Shown here piece after piece: positions 24,455 to 34,900 of a stretch of 64,000 nt of DNA. The notes under the pieces are model-generated. The model saw only the letters and a program-made list of their open reading frames with translations, ran no database searches and was not told the origin of the DNA. How positions within the stretch are numbered: position 1 is the first letter of the stretch; each line of letters starts with the position of its first letter. The position numbers and the translations under genes were made by a program. The DNA comes from Alnus glutinosa. Lineage: Eukaryota > Streptophyta > Magnoliopsida > Fagales > Betulaceae. The stretch is from the NCBI RefSeq assembly GCF_958979055.1, contig NC_084889.1:34911951-34975950 (forward strand), read 5' to 3'.

Positions 24455-24787
24455 TTCCATAAAATGGGAACAATCATTTGCATTTGTAAGGAGATTACAG
24501 TGAAAATTGTAGTACATACTTCAAGTGTTTTCCAAATCGAGTGTTGCTATGGGTATTATAGCATGGACCTGAAACGAGAGCCGATCCCACCAAGACAAAG
24601 AGGGGTGGGACGATGAAAAGACATGACCTTTCTCTCTCATACATCGATCTTATCTGCAAGAGTTAAGAATCGATATTCATCACCACACAAATTTAAAACA
24701 TATTTTTTTAAATAATAAATTGAAGATATATATATCAGGACAACATATTATCCAGACATTGTGATGGCATACAGGTGAACCCCTTAT

Positions 24788-24796
24788 TATATATAA
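24788..24796 (+). promoter_or_regulatory. TATA box of microprotein gene 2
   Basis: TATATATAA followed by gtgccccaacctt, 93 bases before the ATG at 24889. The identical box and flank occur in copy B at 27698. Confidence 0.65.
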
Positions 24797-24888
24797 GTGC
24801 CCCAACCTTCTCAAGTTCTCCCGCAATTGGGAGGCACCAATTAGTAAAAGCATCCCAGCTAAGAAATAGAACAAAAAGGAGCAAGAAG

Positions 24889-25092
24889 ATGCATAACCCT
24901 CCACCACCACACGACCCTCATCACGGGCCGCCGCATCAGCCACCGCCTCCTCCAGGGCCACATCATCATGAGCCACCTCCTCCTCATCATGGCCCTTCTC
25001 CTCCAGGTCCACAGGCGCCTCCACGAGGAGGTCGGTGCGGTCCGGGCCTTTGTGACCCCCACAAACCACGCCCTCCCTATAATCACCACTAG
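24889..25092 (+). CDS. Proline/histidine-rich microprotein 2, 67 aa (diverging copy)
   Basis: Single exon, ATG to TAG. Begins MHNPPPPHDPHHGPPHQPPP, the same as copy 3 through residue 36. After that it carries nine substitutions relative to copy 3, among them two new Cys residues (about 50 and 55), three Arg replacing Pro or His, and Tyr/Asn in the terminal His run; it ends PHKPRPPYNHH. It is still open and full length. The in-frame codons further upstream lie before the TATA box, so the start at 24889 is preferred. It may be losing the constraint that acts on copy 3, or gaining a Cys-dependent role; sequence alone cannot separate these. Function unknown. Confidence 0.6.
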   Translation: MHNPPPPHDPHHGPPHQPPPPPGPHHHEPPPPHHGPSPPGPQAPPRGGRCGPGLCDPHKPRPPYNHH

Positions 25093-25980
25093 TTGCACTA
25101 TGTTGAAGCTTATGTGTGCCCTAAATGGTGTGACTAGCTAGGACAATAGATAGTCCAAATTTAATGCCAATGTTTTACTGTTCCAGCTTTTCTAGTCATG
25201 AGGCCAGGGACTTGTTTTGCTTTATGGCCGAATAATAAAGCATGCTTCTTGTTCAAAAAAAAAAAAAAAAAATCATAACCTCCATCATGTATATTCAGTG
25301 AATAACTGGAGGGTTATTTTGTGGAGATCTAGAAGAGTAGGAACCATATATGCTATTACAACTGTGTTTCAACTCTGCTGTGATAACTATTATTAATAAA
25401 TGGAGCACAGTGTATCTGGGTTACTCTTCTTCTTCTTCTTCCTCCTCTCTTTTCACTCTTCAATTCTTGTCAACGTTTGTGAATGAACATAGTTATTTTT
25501 ACGGTGGGCAATCATTCACAAGAAACTGTCAAAATACGATGACTCTTTATGCGCACGTACGTTGCATAGACATGATTTTTTAGTTCGAACTTTGTTTTCG
25601 TCATTTACTTTTATTTTCGTTAAATTTTATATGCGCTAAGCCTCGCTTGTTAAGAAATAATTTGAACTCATACATGAGTAAAATAATAATTAAATGATTA
25701 AATTCATCGTTTCTTTTAACCCATGTAAGTTTGTCTTTGCATTCCATCCCTTTCAGTTGGCTTATGATCTATGAACAAAGTGATGGCACAACAGTTACCA
25801 CATACTAATTAATCATGCAGGGCAAAAGAGGACTGGAAAATAAACCCAAAGTAAATAGGTTCATTTAATTCTTTTATACCAATTCTTCCAAAGCCTTTTA
25901 TTTTCACACAAAATTTTCTATAAAGTTCTGTATTTCTTAGTTACTTTTGGGACCAATTAGCCTCAAACTTGCCTGGTGCT

Positions 25981-26989
25981 GGTGTGTTTGGGTATTGAAT
26001 TTTTGAAATCAGAATTGAATTCTAATTCTCTTTACAAATTTCAAGGCAAAAAAATGTGTTTGGGTGTTGAATTTTTAGATTGAAAAATATTATTTTTTAA
26101 TTGTAAGAAATTATTGGAAGTTTGAAAAGTTGTGTATAATGATTGGTATTGTGAAAAGTTGTGTGGAATAATAATTTATTATATATTGATTGTTTAATTA
26201 AAAAATAAATAAATAATTTTTTTTAAAAAAAAACATAATTAAAATTAAAATTAAAAAAAAAAAAAAAAGGATGAAGGTGGTGGTTTTAATTTGGGGGTGG
26301 CCGAGGGTCCGGGGTGACTGCGCGGCCACCCCCAAGGGGGGGTGTAACCGGCAGCCACCTCTCTGCTTTTTTTTTTTTTTTTTTAAAAAAAAATTTCTTT
26401 TAATTTTTTTTTGTTGATTTAAATTTTTATTATTTTATTTATTAAATGTGGGATCCACGCGTTTTTAAAGACAACTTGTCCTGTGCGTGGGTCCCGGTCA
26501 TTAAATCATGTTCATTAGAATGTCATCCTTGAATTGAAATAAAGACAACTGATGTAATAGTGACGCAGCACGGATACGAAAATAAAATAAAATAAATATA
26601 AATCTTGCGTTAATTTAGAGTCTCACCAAAATAACAAAGATGATAGAACAAACCAGCGTCTCACCACCACATAATAGAGGACGACTCACACCTCCAAGAA
26701 GCAAACATTTTTTTTATTCAATCATAATCTGTATATTACAATAGAATATTATGCTTAAAAGGCTCATAAACTAAACCTAATGTGACTAACTTTGGGCTAA
26801 GTCCATTATTGGATTATAAATAACTTAAACTAATATGATTGACTTTGGGCCAAACCCATTATTGAATTACAAATAACTTAAACTTTGGGTCAATGCCATA
26901 ATTAAATTCAAATAAAACTAATAATTTAAATAAAACTAAATGACCAATTTATTCTTGTCTCATTCTGTATCAGATAGTTTACATGACAC
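25981..26989. other. Spacer between duplicated blocks
   Basis: AT-rich. It starts with MITE-like text (gtgtttgggtattgaattttt ... gtgtttgggtgttgaattttt) and contains a perfect 11-bp GC hairpin at 26293-26333 (gggggtggccg / cggccaccccc). From 26755 to 26905 the phrase aaataacttaaac...tttgggc..a.cccattattgaatta repeats about three times. No gene was recognised. Confidence 0.5.
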
Positions 26990-27697
26990 TCATTTTCATA
27001 AAATGCAAACAATCTTATTCAAAAAAAAAAAAAAAAAAAAATGCAAACAATCATTTGCGTTTATAAGGAGATTATAGTGAAAATGGTAGTACTTCAAATA
27101 TTTTTCAAATTGAGTGTTGTTATATATGGGTACTCAATTTTTTTATTTTTTTTTACTACAAGTTATTTACAAAATGATATAATAATTCACGTAGTATTTA
27201 ATATTTATCACGTCGGTCGCTAAACAATTGAATTTGATTGTAGTTGACGTAATAATGTCACGCGGATTGCTAAGTCAGTTTAAAACTCAATGTGAGATTA
27301 TATATAGTAATTAAAAACTTCATATTACAACATATTATCCATTACGATAATCAGCCTCTGGCCCTCTGCCACTAATGGACAATTTACCTTGATAATGCAT
27401 GTGCATGTGTCATATGCAATAGAGCCAAGCATATACTGCATCCTCATCCACTAGCCTGGACCTGAAACGAGAGCCCTCCCACCAAGACAAAGAGGGGTGG
27501 GACGATGAAAAGACATGACCTTTCTCTCTCATTCATCGATCTCTTCTTCAATAGTTAAGATGCGGTATTCGAATGGATATTCATCACCGCACAAATTTAA
27601 AACATGTTTTTTAAAATAATAAATTGAAGATATATATCAGGACAACATATTATCCACACATTGTGAATTTGTGACGACATACGGGTGAACCCCTTAC

Positions 27698-27706
27698 TAT
27701 ATATAA
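27698..27706 (+). promoter_or_regulatory. TATA box of microprotein gene 3
   Basis: TATATATAA followed by gtgccccaacctt, 97 bases before the ATG at 27803, conserved with copy A. Confidence 0.65.
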
Positions 27707-27802
27707 GTGCCCCAACCTTCTAAAGTTCTCACACACTTGGGAGCTAGGCACCAATTAGTAAAAGCATCCCAGCTAGGAAGAACAACAAAAAGGAGCAAGA
27801 AG

Positions 27803-28006
27803 ATGCATAACCCTCCACCACCACACGACCCTCATCACGGGCCGCCACATCAGCCACCGCCACCTCCAGGGCCGCATCATCATGAGCCACCTCCACCTCA
27901 TCATGGCCCTCCTCCTCCAGGTCCACAGGCGCCTCCACCAGGAGGTCCGGGCGGTCCGGGCCCTCATGACCCCCACAAACCACACCCTCCCCATCATCAC
28001 CACTAA
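27803..28006 (+). CDS. Proline/histidine-rich microprotein 3, 67 aa
   Basis: Single exon, ATG to TAA. 32 Pro and 17 His in 67 residues, with Gly as the third most common. Begins MHNPPPPHDPHHGPPHQPPP and ends PHKPHPPHHHH. There are no Cys and no hydrophobic or signal segment. Six His clusters (HH, HHH, HH and a terminal HHHH among them) on a Pro-rich backbone suggest metal binding or a phase-separating linker, but this is inference. The start is supported by a TATA box 97 bases upstream and by conservation with copy 2. It is the most regular of the three copies and probably the functional one of the duplicated pair. The antisense Arg-rich frames are shadows. Confidence 0.62.
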   Translation: MHNPPPPHDPHHGPPHQPPPPPGPHHHEPPPPHHGPPPPGPQAPPPGGPGGPGPHDPHKPHPPHHHH

Positions 28007-28776
28007 TTGCGCGCACTATGTTGAAGCTTATGTACGTGTGCCTTAAATGGTGTGACTAGGACTATAGATAGTCCAAATTTAATGCCAATGTTTTACTGTT
28101 CCAGCTTTTCTAGTCATGAGGGACTTGTTATGTGGCCAAATAATAATCATAACCTCCATTATGTATAATCAGTGAATAACTGGAGGGTTATTTGGTGTAG
28201 ATCTAGAAGAGTACGAAGGAACCATGCTATTACAACTGTGTTTTAACTCTGCTGTGATAACTATTATTAATAAATGGAGCACAATGCATCTGGGTTGCTC
28301 TTCTTCTTCTTCTTCCTCTCTTTTCACTCTTTAATTCTTGTCAACGTTTGTTAATGAACATAGTTATTTTTACGGTGGGCAATCATTCACAAGAAATTGT
28401 CAAAATACGACGACTCTTTATGCACACGTACGTCGCATAGACATAATTTTTGAGTTTGAACTTTATCTTGGCCATTTACTTTCATTTTCGTTAATTTTTA
28501 CATGTGCTAAGCCAAACTTGTTAAGAAATAGTTTGAAATTTGTCTTTGCATACCGTCCCTCAGTTGGCTTCAAAGTGATGGCACAACGGTTACCACACAC
28601 TAATCATGCAGAGCAAAAGAGGACTGGAAAATAAACCCACAGTAAATAGGTTCATTTAATTCTTTTATTCTTTTATACCATTCTTCCAAAGCCTTTTATT
28701 TTCACACAATTTTTCTACAAAGTTCTGTATTTCTTAGTTACTTCTGGAACCAATTAGCTTTAACCCTGCCTGGTAC

Positions 28777-29225
28777 TGCTTACTGCTTAGGCTCTCAAGT
28801 CCTAATCTTTTTAATTTCCCAACATTAGTCCGATCAAAATTACCATAAGAAAGACTTATCATTATTATGCCTACAAAAACCATTTTCTCTTAATTCTTAT
28901 AGGAAAATACTTTGGGTACTTATGCAGTGGTTAATATTTAATGACAGGAATGATAAGTGTATCACGTCCATGCCACATGACTTTCTAGGGGCTTGTACTA
29001 AAGGAAAAAGATCTCTGTGCAACTATTATGCATGAGTGAGACTCATGTGATAAGACCACCACATGGGTCCCATCCTATGTCTCTACAAAGGTGCACAATA
29101 GTTGCACAATTATTGTGCATCAATCAGGTCTCTGTAATAAAAGTTATAATATTAATAACTGCACTCATAGTTAAATAGTACTCTTTACCTCCAAGAGAAG
29201 GTCTTCTGTTGCATTAATTGGAAGG

Positions 29226-29264
<39 letters not shown>

Positions 29265-29535
29265 CCAAATGTTGCTTATTGTATCCTTTGTCATTAAAAG
29301 AAAATAAACAAAAACATATCCACCGCCTAATTTGGTTGAATTTTATGATTGATGTAAATGAATCACATAACAAATTGAGCTTTAGGGCTCGGTTGTTAAA
29401 ACTTTGTTTCGTGCCTTTTATTTTCTCTTCTTAAATATTTTTTTTAAAAAAAAAAAAATTAACAAACAATTTAAATACAAAACACTTTTAAAAATACAAA
29501 AATAAATTTTACATTTATGTCACATTACGAATAAA
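28777..29535. other. Intergenic upstream of LINE
   Basis: Contains hairpin MITE copy 2 (29004-29135) and a T36 run (29229-29264). The rest is AT-rich; no gene was seen. Confidence 0.5.
29004..29135. mobile_element. Short hairpin MITE, copy 2
   Basis: Same order of words as 7915-8072: ctgtgcaactattatgca, gtgagactcatgtgat, accaccacatgg, tcccatcctatgtctctacaaaggtgca, gttgcacaattattgtgca, tcaatcaggtctct. Both copies can fold back on themselves; this copy has shorter internal spacing. Confidence 0.65.
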
Positions 29536-30777
29536 TTTTCCAAGGAGGAGGCTGATATAATTTTTTCCATTCCTCTTAGCAAATATGGAAATCCTGATAT
29601 GCTGATATGGCGGGGGTCCTCAAATGGAGAATTTACCGTTCGGAGTGCCTACTATATTGAGAAAGATAGGCAAGAGGTAACACGGGGTGAATGTTCTAAC
29701 AATGGAAATGATCAAAACTTGTGGAAGTTGATATGGGGAATGAAGGTCCCAAATCCGGTTAAGGTTTTCATTTGGCGTGCATGTCAAAATATCCTTCCAA
29801 CGAAAGATAATTTACAAAAGAAAGGTATTTCTCTTGACCCTTTATGTTTGTTTTGCAAGAAAGAATTGGAAACGGCGAAGCACATTTTATGGGATTGTCC
29901 TTCGGCGGTTGATGTTTGGGGGGCAGGGGGAAGACTGATTCAAAAGAGCTATGTTGCTGGCTATTCTTTTGCAGAAGTTATGGAGTATCTATTTGATAGG
30001 TGCAGTGGGGATGAGGTTGAAGTTCATGCAGAGATTGCTAGACGTATTTGGTTTAGGAGGAATTCGGTGGTTCATGATGGGGAGTTTATCCACCCAAATG
30101 AAATAATAAAGATTTCTACAACTTTCATTAACGAATATCGGGATTCTCTGAAAAGAAAGGGACATTTTGAATCGGTACTGAAGACTCGGGCAGAAACATC
30201 TATAGTGAGATGGGTCCCTCCTCCTTCCAGTTTTTATAAAATTAACTGTGATGTGGCTTTAGACAACAAAAATGGCAGGATGGGTATTGGTTTGTTAATA
30301 AGAGATTCCAAGGGTAAGGTTCATGCAGCTGCTAGTCAGGTGGTGGATTTTATTTTTGATCCGGTTGTTGGGGAGTCCATAGCGGCTTTGAAAGCTGTTG
30401 AATTTTGTAAGAACAGAGGGCTGGACAGAATCATGGTAGAAGGAGATTCCCTTCAAGTGGTACATTCTATCAATAAACCAGGATTAAATTGGGGAAAGTA
30501 TGGACACATTGTGGCTGATATTCACGAAGTCCTCCGGTTTTTTCGGGATTGGAAGGTTTGTCATAGGCCAAGAGATGCGAACTCAGCGGCACATACGCTT
30601 GCAAAAGAGGGAATTCAGTTTGTCGCAGATCGAGTTTGGCTTGATTGTTATCCGAATAGTATTAGAGAGATTGTAATTTCAGAGTTACCTACTCTGGTCC
30701 ATTAAGAGTTTTATGCTCTTGTTGTTTACCCGTTTAATGAATGAAATCAGTACGAATGTTTATCAAAAAAAAAAAAA
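29536..30777 (+). mobile_element. 5'-truncated LINE (L1-type) with poly-A tail
   Basis: 3' end of a plant non-LTR retrotransposon. It has an open frame to the stop at 30705, the motif EEADIIFSIPLSKYGNPD at its start, and an A-tail at 30764-30777. The reverse transcriptase part is missing, as usual for incomplete LINE insertions. The exact 5' junction and target duplication could not be fixed; the frame is closed by a stop about 40 bases upstream of 29536. Compared with the remnant at 6330 it is young. Confidence 0.8.
29599..30705 (+). CDS. LINE-derived zf-RVT + RNase H protein, 368-codon open frame
   Basis: From the first Met the frame encodes LIWRGSSNGEFTVRSAYY, then a zf-RVT domain (about residues 40-105: VKVFIWRACQNILPTKDNL, CLFCKKELETAKHILWDCP), a spacer, and an RVT_3-type RNase H (about residues 213-345). 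The RNase H acidic residues are all visible: NCDVAL, GESIAALKA, VEGDSLQVV and RPRDANSAAHTLAKEG. No stops or shifts interrupt it. By family this was the C-terminal part of ORF2, where RNase H degrades RNA of the RNA:DNA hybrid. The true start lies in the lost 5' part, so the Met at 29599 is only the first available one. It is probably not a host gene, though an expressed domesticated RNase H cannot be excluded. Confidence 0.75.
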   Translation: MLIWRGSSNGEFTVRSAYYIEKDRQEVTRGECSNNGNDQNLWKLIWGMKVPNPVKVFIWRACQNILPTKDNLQKKGISLDPLCLFCKKELETAKHILWDCPSAVDVWGAGGRLIQKSYVAGYSFAEVMEYLFDRCSGDEVEVHAEIARRIWFRRNSVVHDGEFIHPNEIIKISTTFINEYRDSLKRKGHFESVLKTRAETSIVRWVPPPSSFYKINCDVALDNKNGRMGIGLLIRDSKGKVHAAASQVVDFIFDPVVGESIAALKAVEFCKNRGLDRIMVEGDSLQVVHSINKPGLNWGKYGHIVADIHEVLRFFRDWKVCHRPRDANSAAHTLAKEGIQFVADRVWLDCYPNSIREIVISELPTLVH

Positions 30778-31902
30778 CACGCTTTCAAAGCAAACGCAAA
30801 AAACACTCATTAAATGCATTAACAAATAATCTTAACTTTAATTTCCATGCATGATGAAAGTCTTTTAATACTCGAAGAGGGCTTGGGATCAAATGGAGAT
30901 TGAGATTTTTAGATCGATGGCAATTTGGACAACACATTGTGGGAAAGTGCATAGAACTTATCTGTTTAAATAAATTTTGAACTGTCCAACAATTTATTTT
31001 GACAGACGGGTCATATTTGAGTTCGCCCAACAATTTAAGCAGTAAATGGTTGGATATTCGAATCCATTGAATGGGTTTCGGGGCCCATACTTGAACTGAG
31101 CCCAGCTCTCTTAACTGGCTTTGAGGGTACAATTGTCAACTAGAGAAAAAGAGAACATAAGAAGCACCTAAAATCTCTCGTAGTGTCTCGTAGTCACTCT
31201 GATAAACCCTCATTTCTACTCTCCCTATTTGAAACCTTCTTGTTCCGCTTCTTCTGGGAGTCACTGTTCGTAGCCTACGAAGCCTCTCGCTCTCTTCAGG
31301 TACTTAATTTTCTTCCTTCAATGTTCTGTCTTTGTGTATGTTTTTAAGTAAGAATGTGAGTATGTTTTATTTATGTATAGGTGATTTATGTTTTGTGGAT
31401 GTGAATTCCATTGATTTATGTGTTCTATATATGACCCATTTGAAATAAGAAACAAAGGGTTGTTTTTTCGATATGTTTAAGCCCTGCCAAGCAAAATCAT
31501 TCGAAAAAATTTGAGACCCATGTGCAGGTTTTGCTTAATTAGAGACCCATTTGAGGTTTTGGGTTCATATTTTTTCCTCTTTGGTTTAAGTAAAATATTG
31601 GATAAAATCGTTTTTAGTGCATGTAATGGTAAAGGGTGTGCTAGACTATATGTGGAATATACAGTTCTTGAGTTATTTGACTGTTTGAATCCCGTTAGAG
31701 CAAAAATTGTAGGATGAATTAAAAAGAAAAAAAATTAACCATATAGGTTCAAGATTTTGTAAATCAATGACCCAGTTTGTGTTTCTGTCAATTTGAGTAC
31801 ATAAAAGCCAAGCTCGAATAGAATTAATTTTCAATGTAAGAAACTTTGTTGTTTGTAAGGAGCTCTAATTGTTTATGGGACATTGCAGATTTGGAAAAGA
31901 AC
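30778..31902. other. Promoter, 5' UTR exon and leader intron of the U5 GTPase gene
   Basis: Intergenic to about 31150. The pyrimidine-rich 31190-31299 is probably a non-coding first exon, ending at a good donor (tcttcag/gtactt, exon end 31299). An intron follows to the acceptor cattgcag at 31888, with the ATG 14 bases into the next exon. Leader introns are common in constitutive plant genes. Confidence 0.55.
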
Positions 31903-34900
31903 ATGGATGATAGTTTATATGATGAGTTCGGAAACTATATTGGACCTGAAATTGAGTCTGACGGAGAGAGTGACAGAGAAGATGAAGATGAAGATCTTGA
32001 AGACAGGCCCACTGAAGAGGCCGAGGAATCGGATGGTGAGGATGCAGCCGCTGCCTCAAATGGGTGGATAACGGCTTCAACTGACATTGATATGGATAAC
32101 CAGATTGTCCTTGCTGAGGACAAGAAGTACTACCCGACTGCTGAAGAGGTTTATGGTGAAGATGTTGAAACGTTGGTTATGGATGAAGATGAGCAACCTT
32201 TGGAGCAACCAATAATTAAACCTGTTAGGAATATCAAGTTTGAGGTTGGGGTGAAGGATTCTTCCATGTATGTTCCTACCCAATTTCTTGTGGGTCTCAT
32301 GTCAAATCCCATTCTGGTTCGGAATGTTGCTCTTGTCGGTCACCTTCAGCATGGGAAAACTGTCTTCATGGATATGTTGATTGAGCAAACACACCATATG
32401 TCCACATTTGATGCGCACAGCGAGAAGCATTTGAGGTACACAGATACGAGGATTGATGAACAAGAGAGAAGGATATCAATTAAAGCAGTTCCAATGTCGC
32501 TTGTTCTTGAAGATAGCAATTCAAAATCGTACCTGTGTAACATTATGGACACCCCTGGGCATGTTAATTTCTCTGATGAAATGACTGCTGCTCTCAGACT
32601 TGCCGATGGCGCTGTATTGATTGTGGATGCTGCTGAAGGAGTAATGGTAAGTAATTTTCTTCTTTTATCCAAAGGGTTAATAGTTAATCTTTTTAACTTT
32701 TTTAGGATTTGGTATAGCCTATAACTCTGTGGTTTAATTCATGAATTGGCTCTGAAACAAAATTCTAAGAATCTACTTGATGTCCATCAACGACTGAAGA
32801 TAAGTTTAACCATGAAGTGTAAAACCTGAGATAGTTGGTTGCCTGGTTATGGGCATCCATGTAGACAGGAGATTAGGAAGTTGATTTTGTAAACCTTGGC
32901 TAATTGGAGAGATAAAACAATATGCTTTGTGTAGTTTCAACCATGTCTTAATTCATTTATATCAGTTGCCTTCAGGGTTAAGGTGTTAATTGATATCGCT
33001 ACTTTTTATTGCAGTATAATGTCCGTGAACATGATAGACTTCTTGATATTAATATGTTGTACAATATTCTGTGATGCACAGGTAAATACAGAGAGGGCTA
33101 TACGCCATGCAATCCAAGATCGCCTACCTATTGTAGTTGTAATCAATAAGGTAAATCTGTGTGTGTGTGTGTGTGTGGAGTGCCTACCTATTGTTTGTGT
33201 GAATTTGGAAGTTTTAAGTGTCAGTTTTAAAATCCCATTGAGTATGTTTAATGATGCCATGAACTTCTAGATACCCTTGAAATCTTATATCAAACTTTTT
33301 GTTCTACAGGTTGACAGGCTGATAACAGAACTTAAACTGCCCCCAAAGGATGCTTACTTTAAGCTAAGGCATACGTTGGAAGTCATCAATAACAACATAT
33401 CTGCTGCCACTTCTATTGTTGGCAATGTGCCAGTTATAGACCCAGCTGCTGGAAATGTTTGTTTTGCAAGTGCTACAGCAGGGTGGTCCTTCACTTTGCA
33501 ATCATTTGCTAAACTATATGTCAAACTCCACGGGATCCCATTTGATGCTGATAAGTTTGCATCTCGGCTCTGGGGAGATCAATATTATCATCCGGATGCT
33601 CGAGTTTTTAGGAAGAAACCCCCTCCAGGTGGAGGGGAAAGATCATTTGTCCAGTTTGTGCTTGAACCCCTTTACAGAATATATAGCCAAGTGATTGGCG
33701 AACATAAAAAGAGTGTGGAAGCTACTCTTGTGGAATTTGGCGTCACTCTTCCAAATGCAGCTTACAAATTAAACGTCAGGCCTTTGCTGAGGCTGGCTTG
33801 TAGCTCAGTTTTTGGTAATGCCTCAGGCTTTACTGATATGCTGGTTCAGCATATACCTTCCCCCAAAGCTGCTGCAACAAGGAAGGTTGATCATATATAT
33901 ACTGGGCCAAAAGACTCTATGATCTACAAGACCATGAAGAATTGTGATCCTGATGGGCCTTTAATGGTTAATGTGACCAAGCTGTACCCCAAGTCAGACT
34001 GTAGTGTCTTTGATGCTTTTGGTAGGGTCTATAGTGGCAGGATTAGGACAGGGCAGACTGTACGTGTTTTAGGAGAAGGCTATTCCCCAGATGATGAGGA
34101 GGACATGACAGTAAAAGAAGTGACAAAATTATGGGTTTATCAAGCTCGAGATAGGACGCCAATAGCCGAGGCTCCTGCTGGTTCTTGGGTTCTCATTGAA
34201 GGCGTGGATGCTTCCATAATGAAAACTGCCACACTTTGTGATGAGGATGTGGCACGTTATGAGGATGTCTACATCTTCCGGCCTCTCCAGTTCAACACTC
34301 TTCCAGTTGTGAAAACGGCTACTGAGCCTTTAAATCCAAGTGAGTTGCCTAAAATGGTGGAGGGTCTTAGGAAGATCAGCAAGAGCTATCCTCTAGCCAT
34401 TACAAAAGTTGAGGAGTCGGGGGAGCACACTATTTTAGGCACAGGAGAGTTGTACTTGGATTCAATCATGAAGGACCTTAGAGAGCTCTATTCTGAAGTA
34501 GAAGTCAAGGTGTTTGTTTCCTCATGCTTCCTTTTTTTTTTTCTTCAAAAAACTTCAGCACCTACCATTAAATATTCTCTTCCAAATCTTCTGTTTCCTT
34601 TTTTTGAGGGATGTACTTTGTGCTCATGGGCATGTGATTCCTTCTTATGCTTTACTTGAAATGCAGGTAGCTGATCCTGTTGTTTCGTTCTGTGAAACTG
34701 TGGTGGAGTCTTCATCAATGAAATGTTTTGCTGAAACGCCAAACAAAAAGAATAAAATAACCATGGTAAGGAAGCCGTCCAAATCTTATGCAATTCTGTT
34801 CCGGCAATATGATCACTTATACCTATTCTCATTTTCTAGATTGCAGAGCCTTTGGAGAGAGGAATTGCGGAGCAAATTGAGAATGGTGAAGTGAGCATTG

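Larger units (their letters stand above)
24455..25980. repeat. Segmental duplication, copy A
   Basis: Direct-orientation copy of the block at about 26990-28776, including promoter, microprotein gene and about 0.9 kb of 3' flank. Shared stretches include cctgaaacgagagcc, accaagacaaagaggggtgg, gacatgacctttctctctcat, the TATA region, the coding sequence, ttactgttccagcttttctag and gcacaacagttaccacatac. Copy A lacks the ~310-bp upstream stretch found only in B (about 27145-27455), and has an extra ~60 bp at about 25670-25730. Confidence 0.85.
26990..28776. repeat. Segmental duplication, copy B
   Basis: Partner of copy A, same orientation, about 2.5 kb downstream of it. It carries a ~310-bp stretch not in A (about 27145-27455, AT-rich, just upstream of the shared cctggacctgaaacgagagcc) and a shorter 3' flank. 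Sequence identity is high in promoter and coding parts, with many small indels in the flanks, so the duplication is recent but not brand new. Confidence 0.85.
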
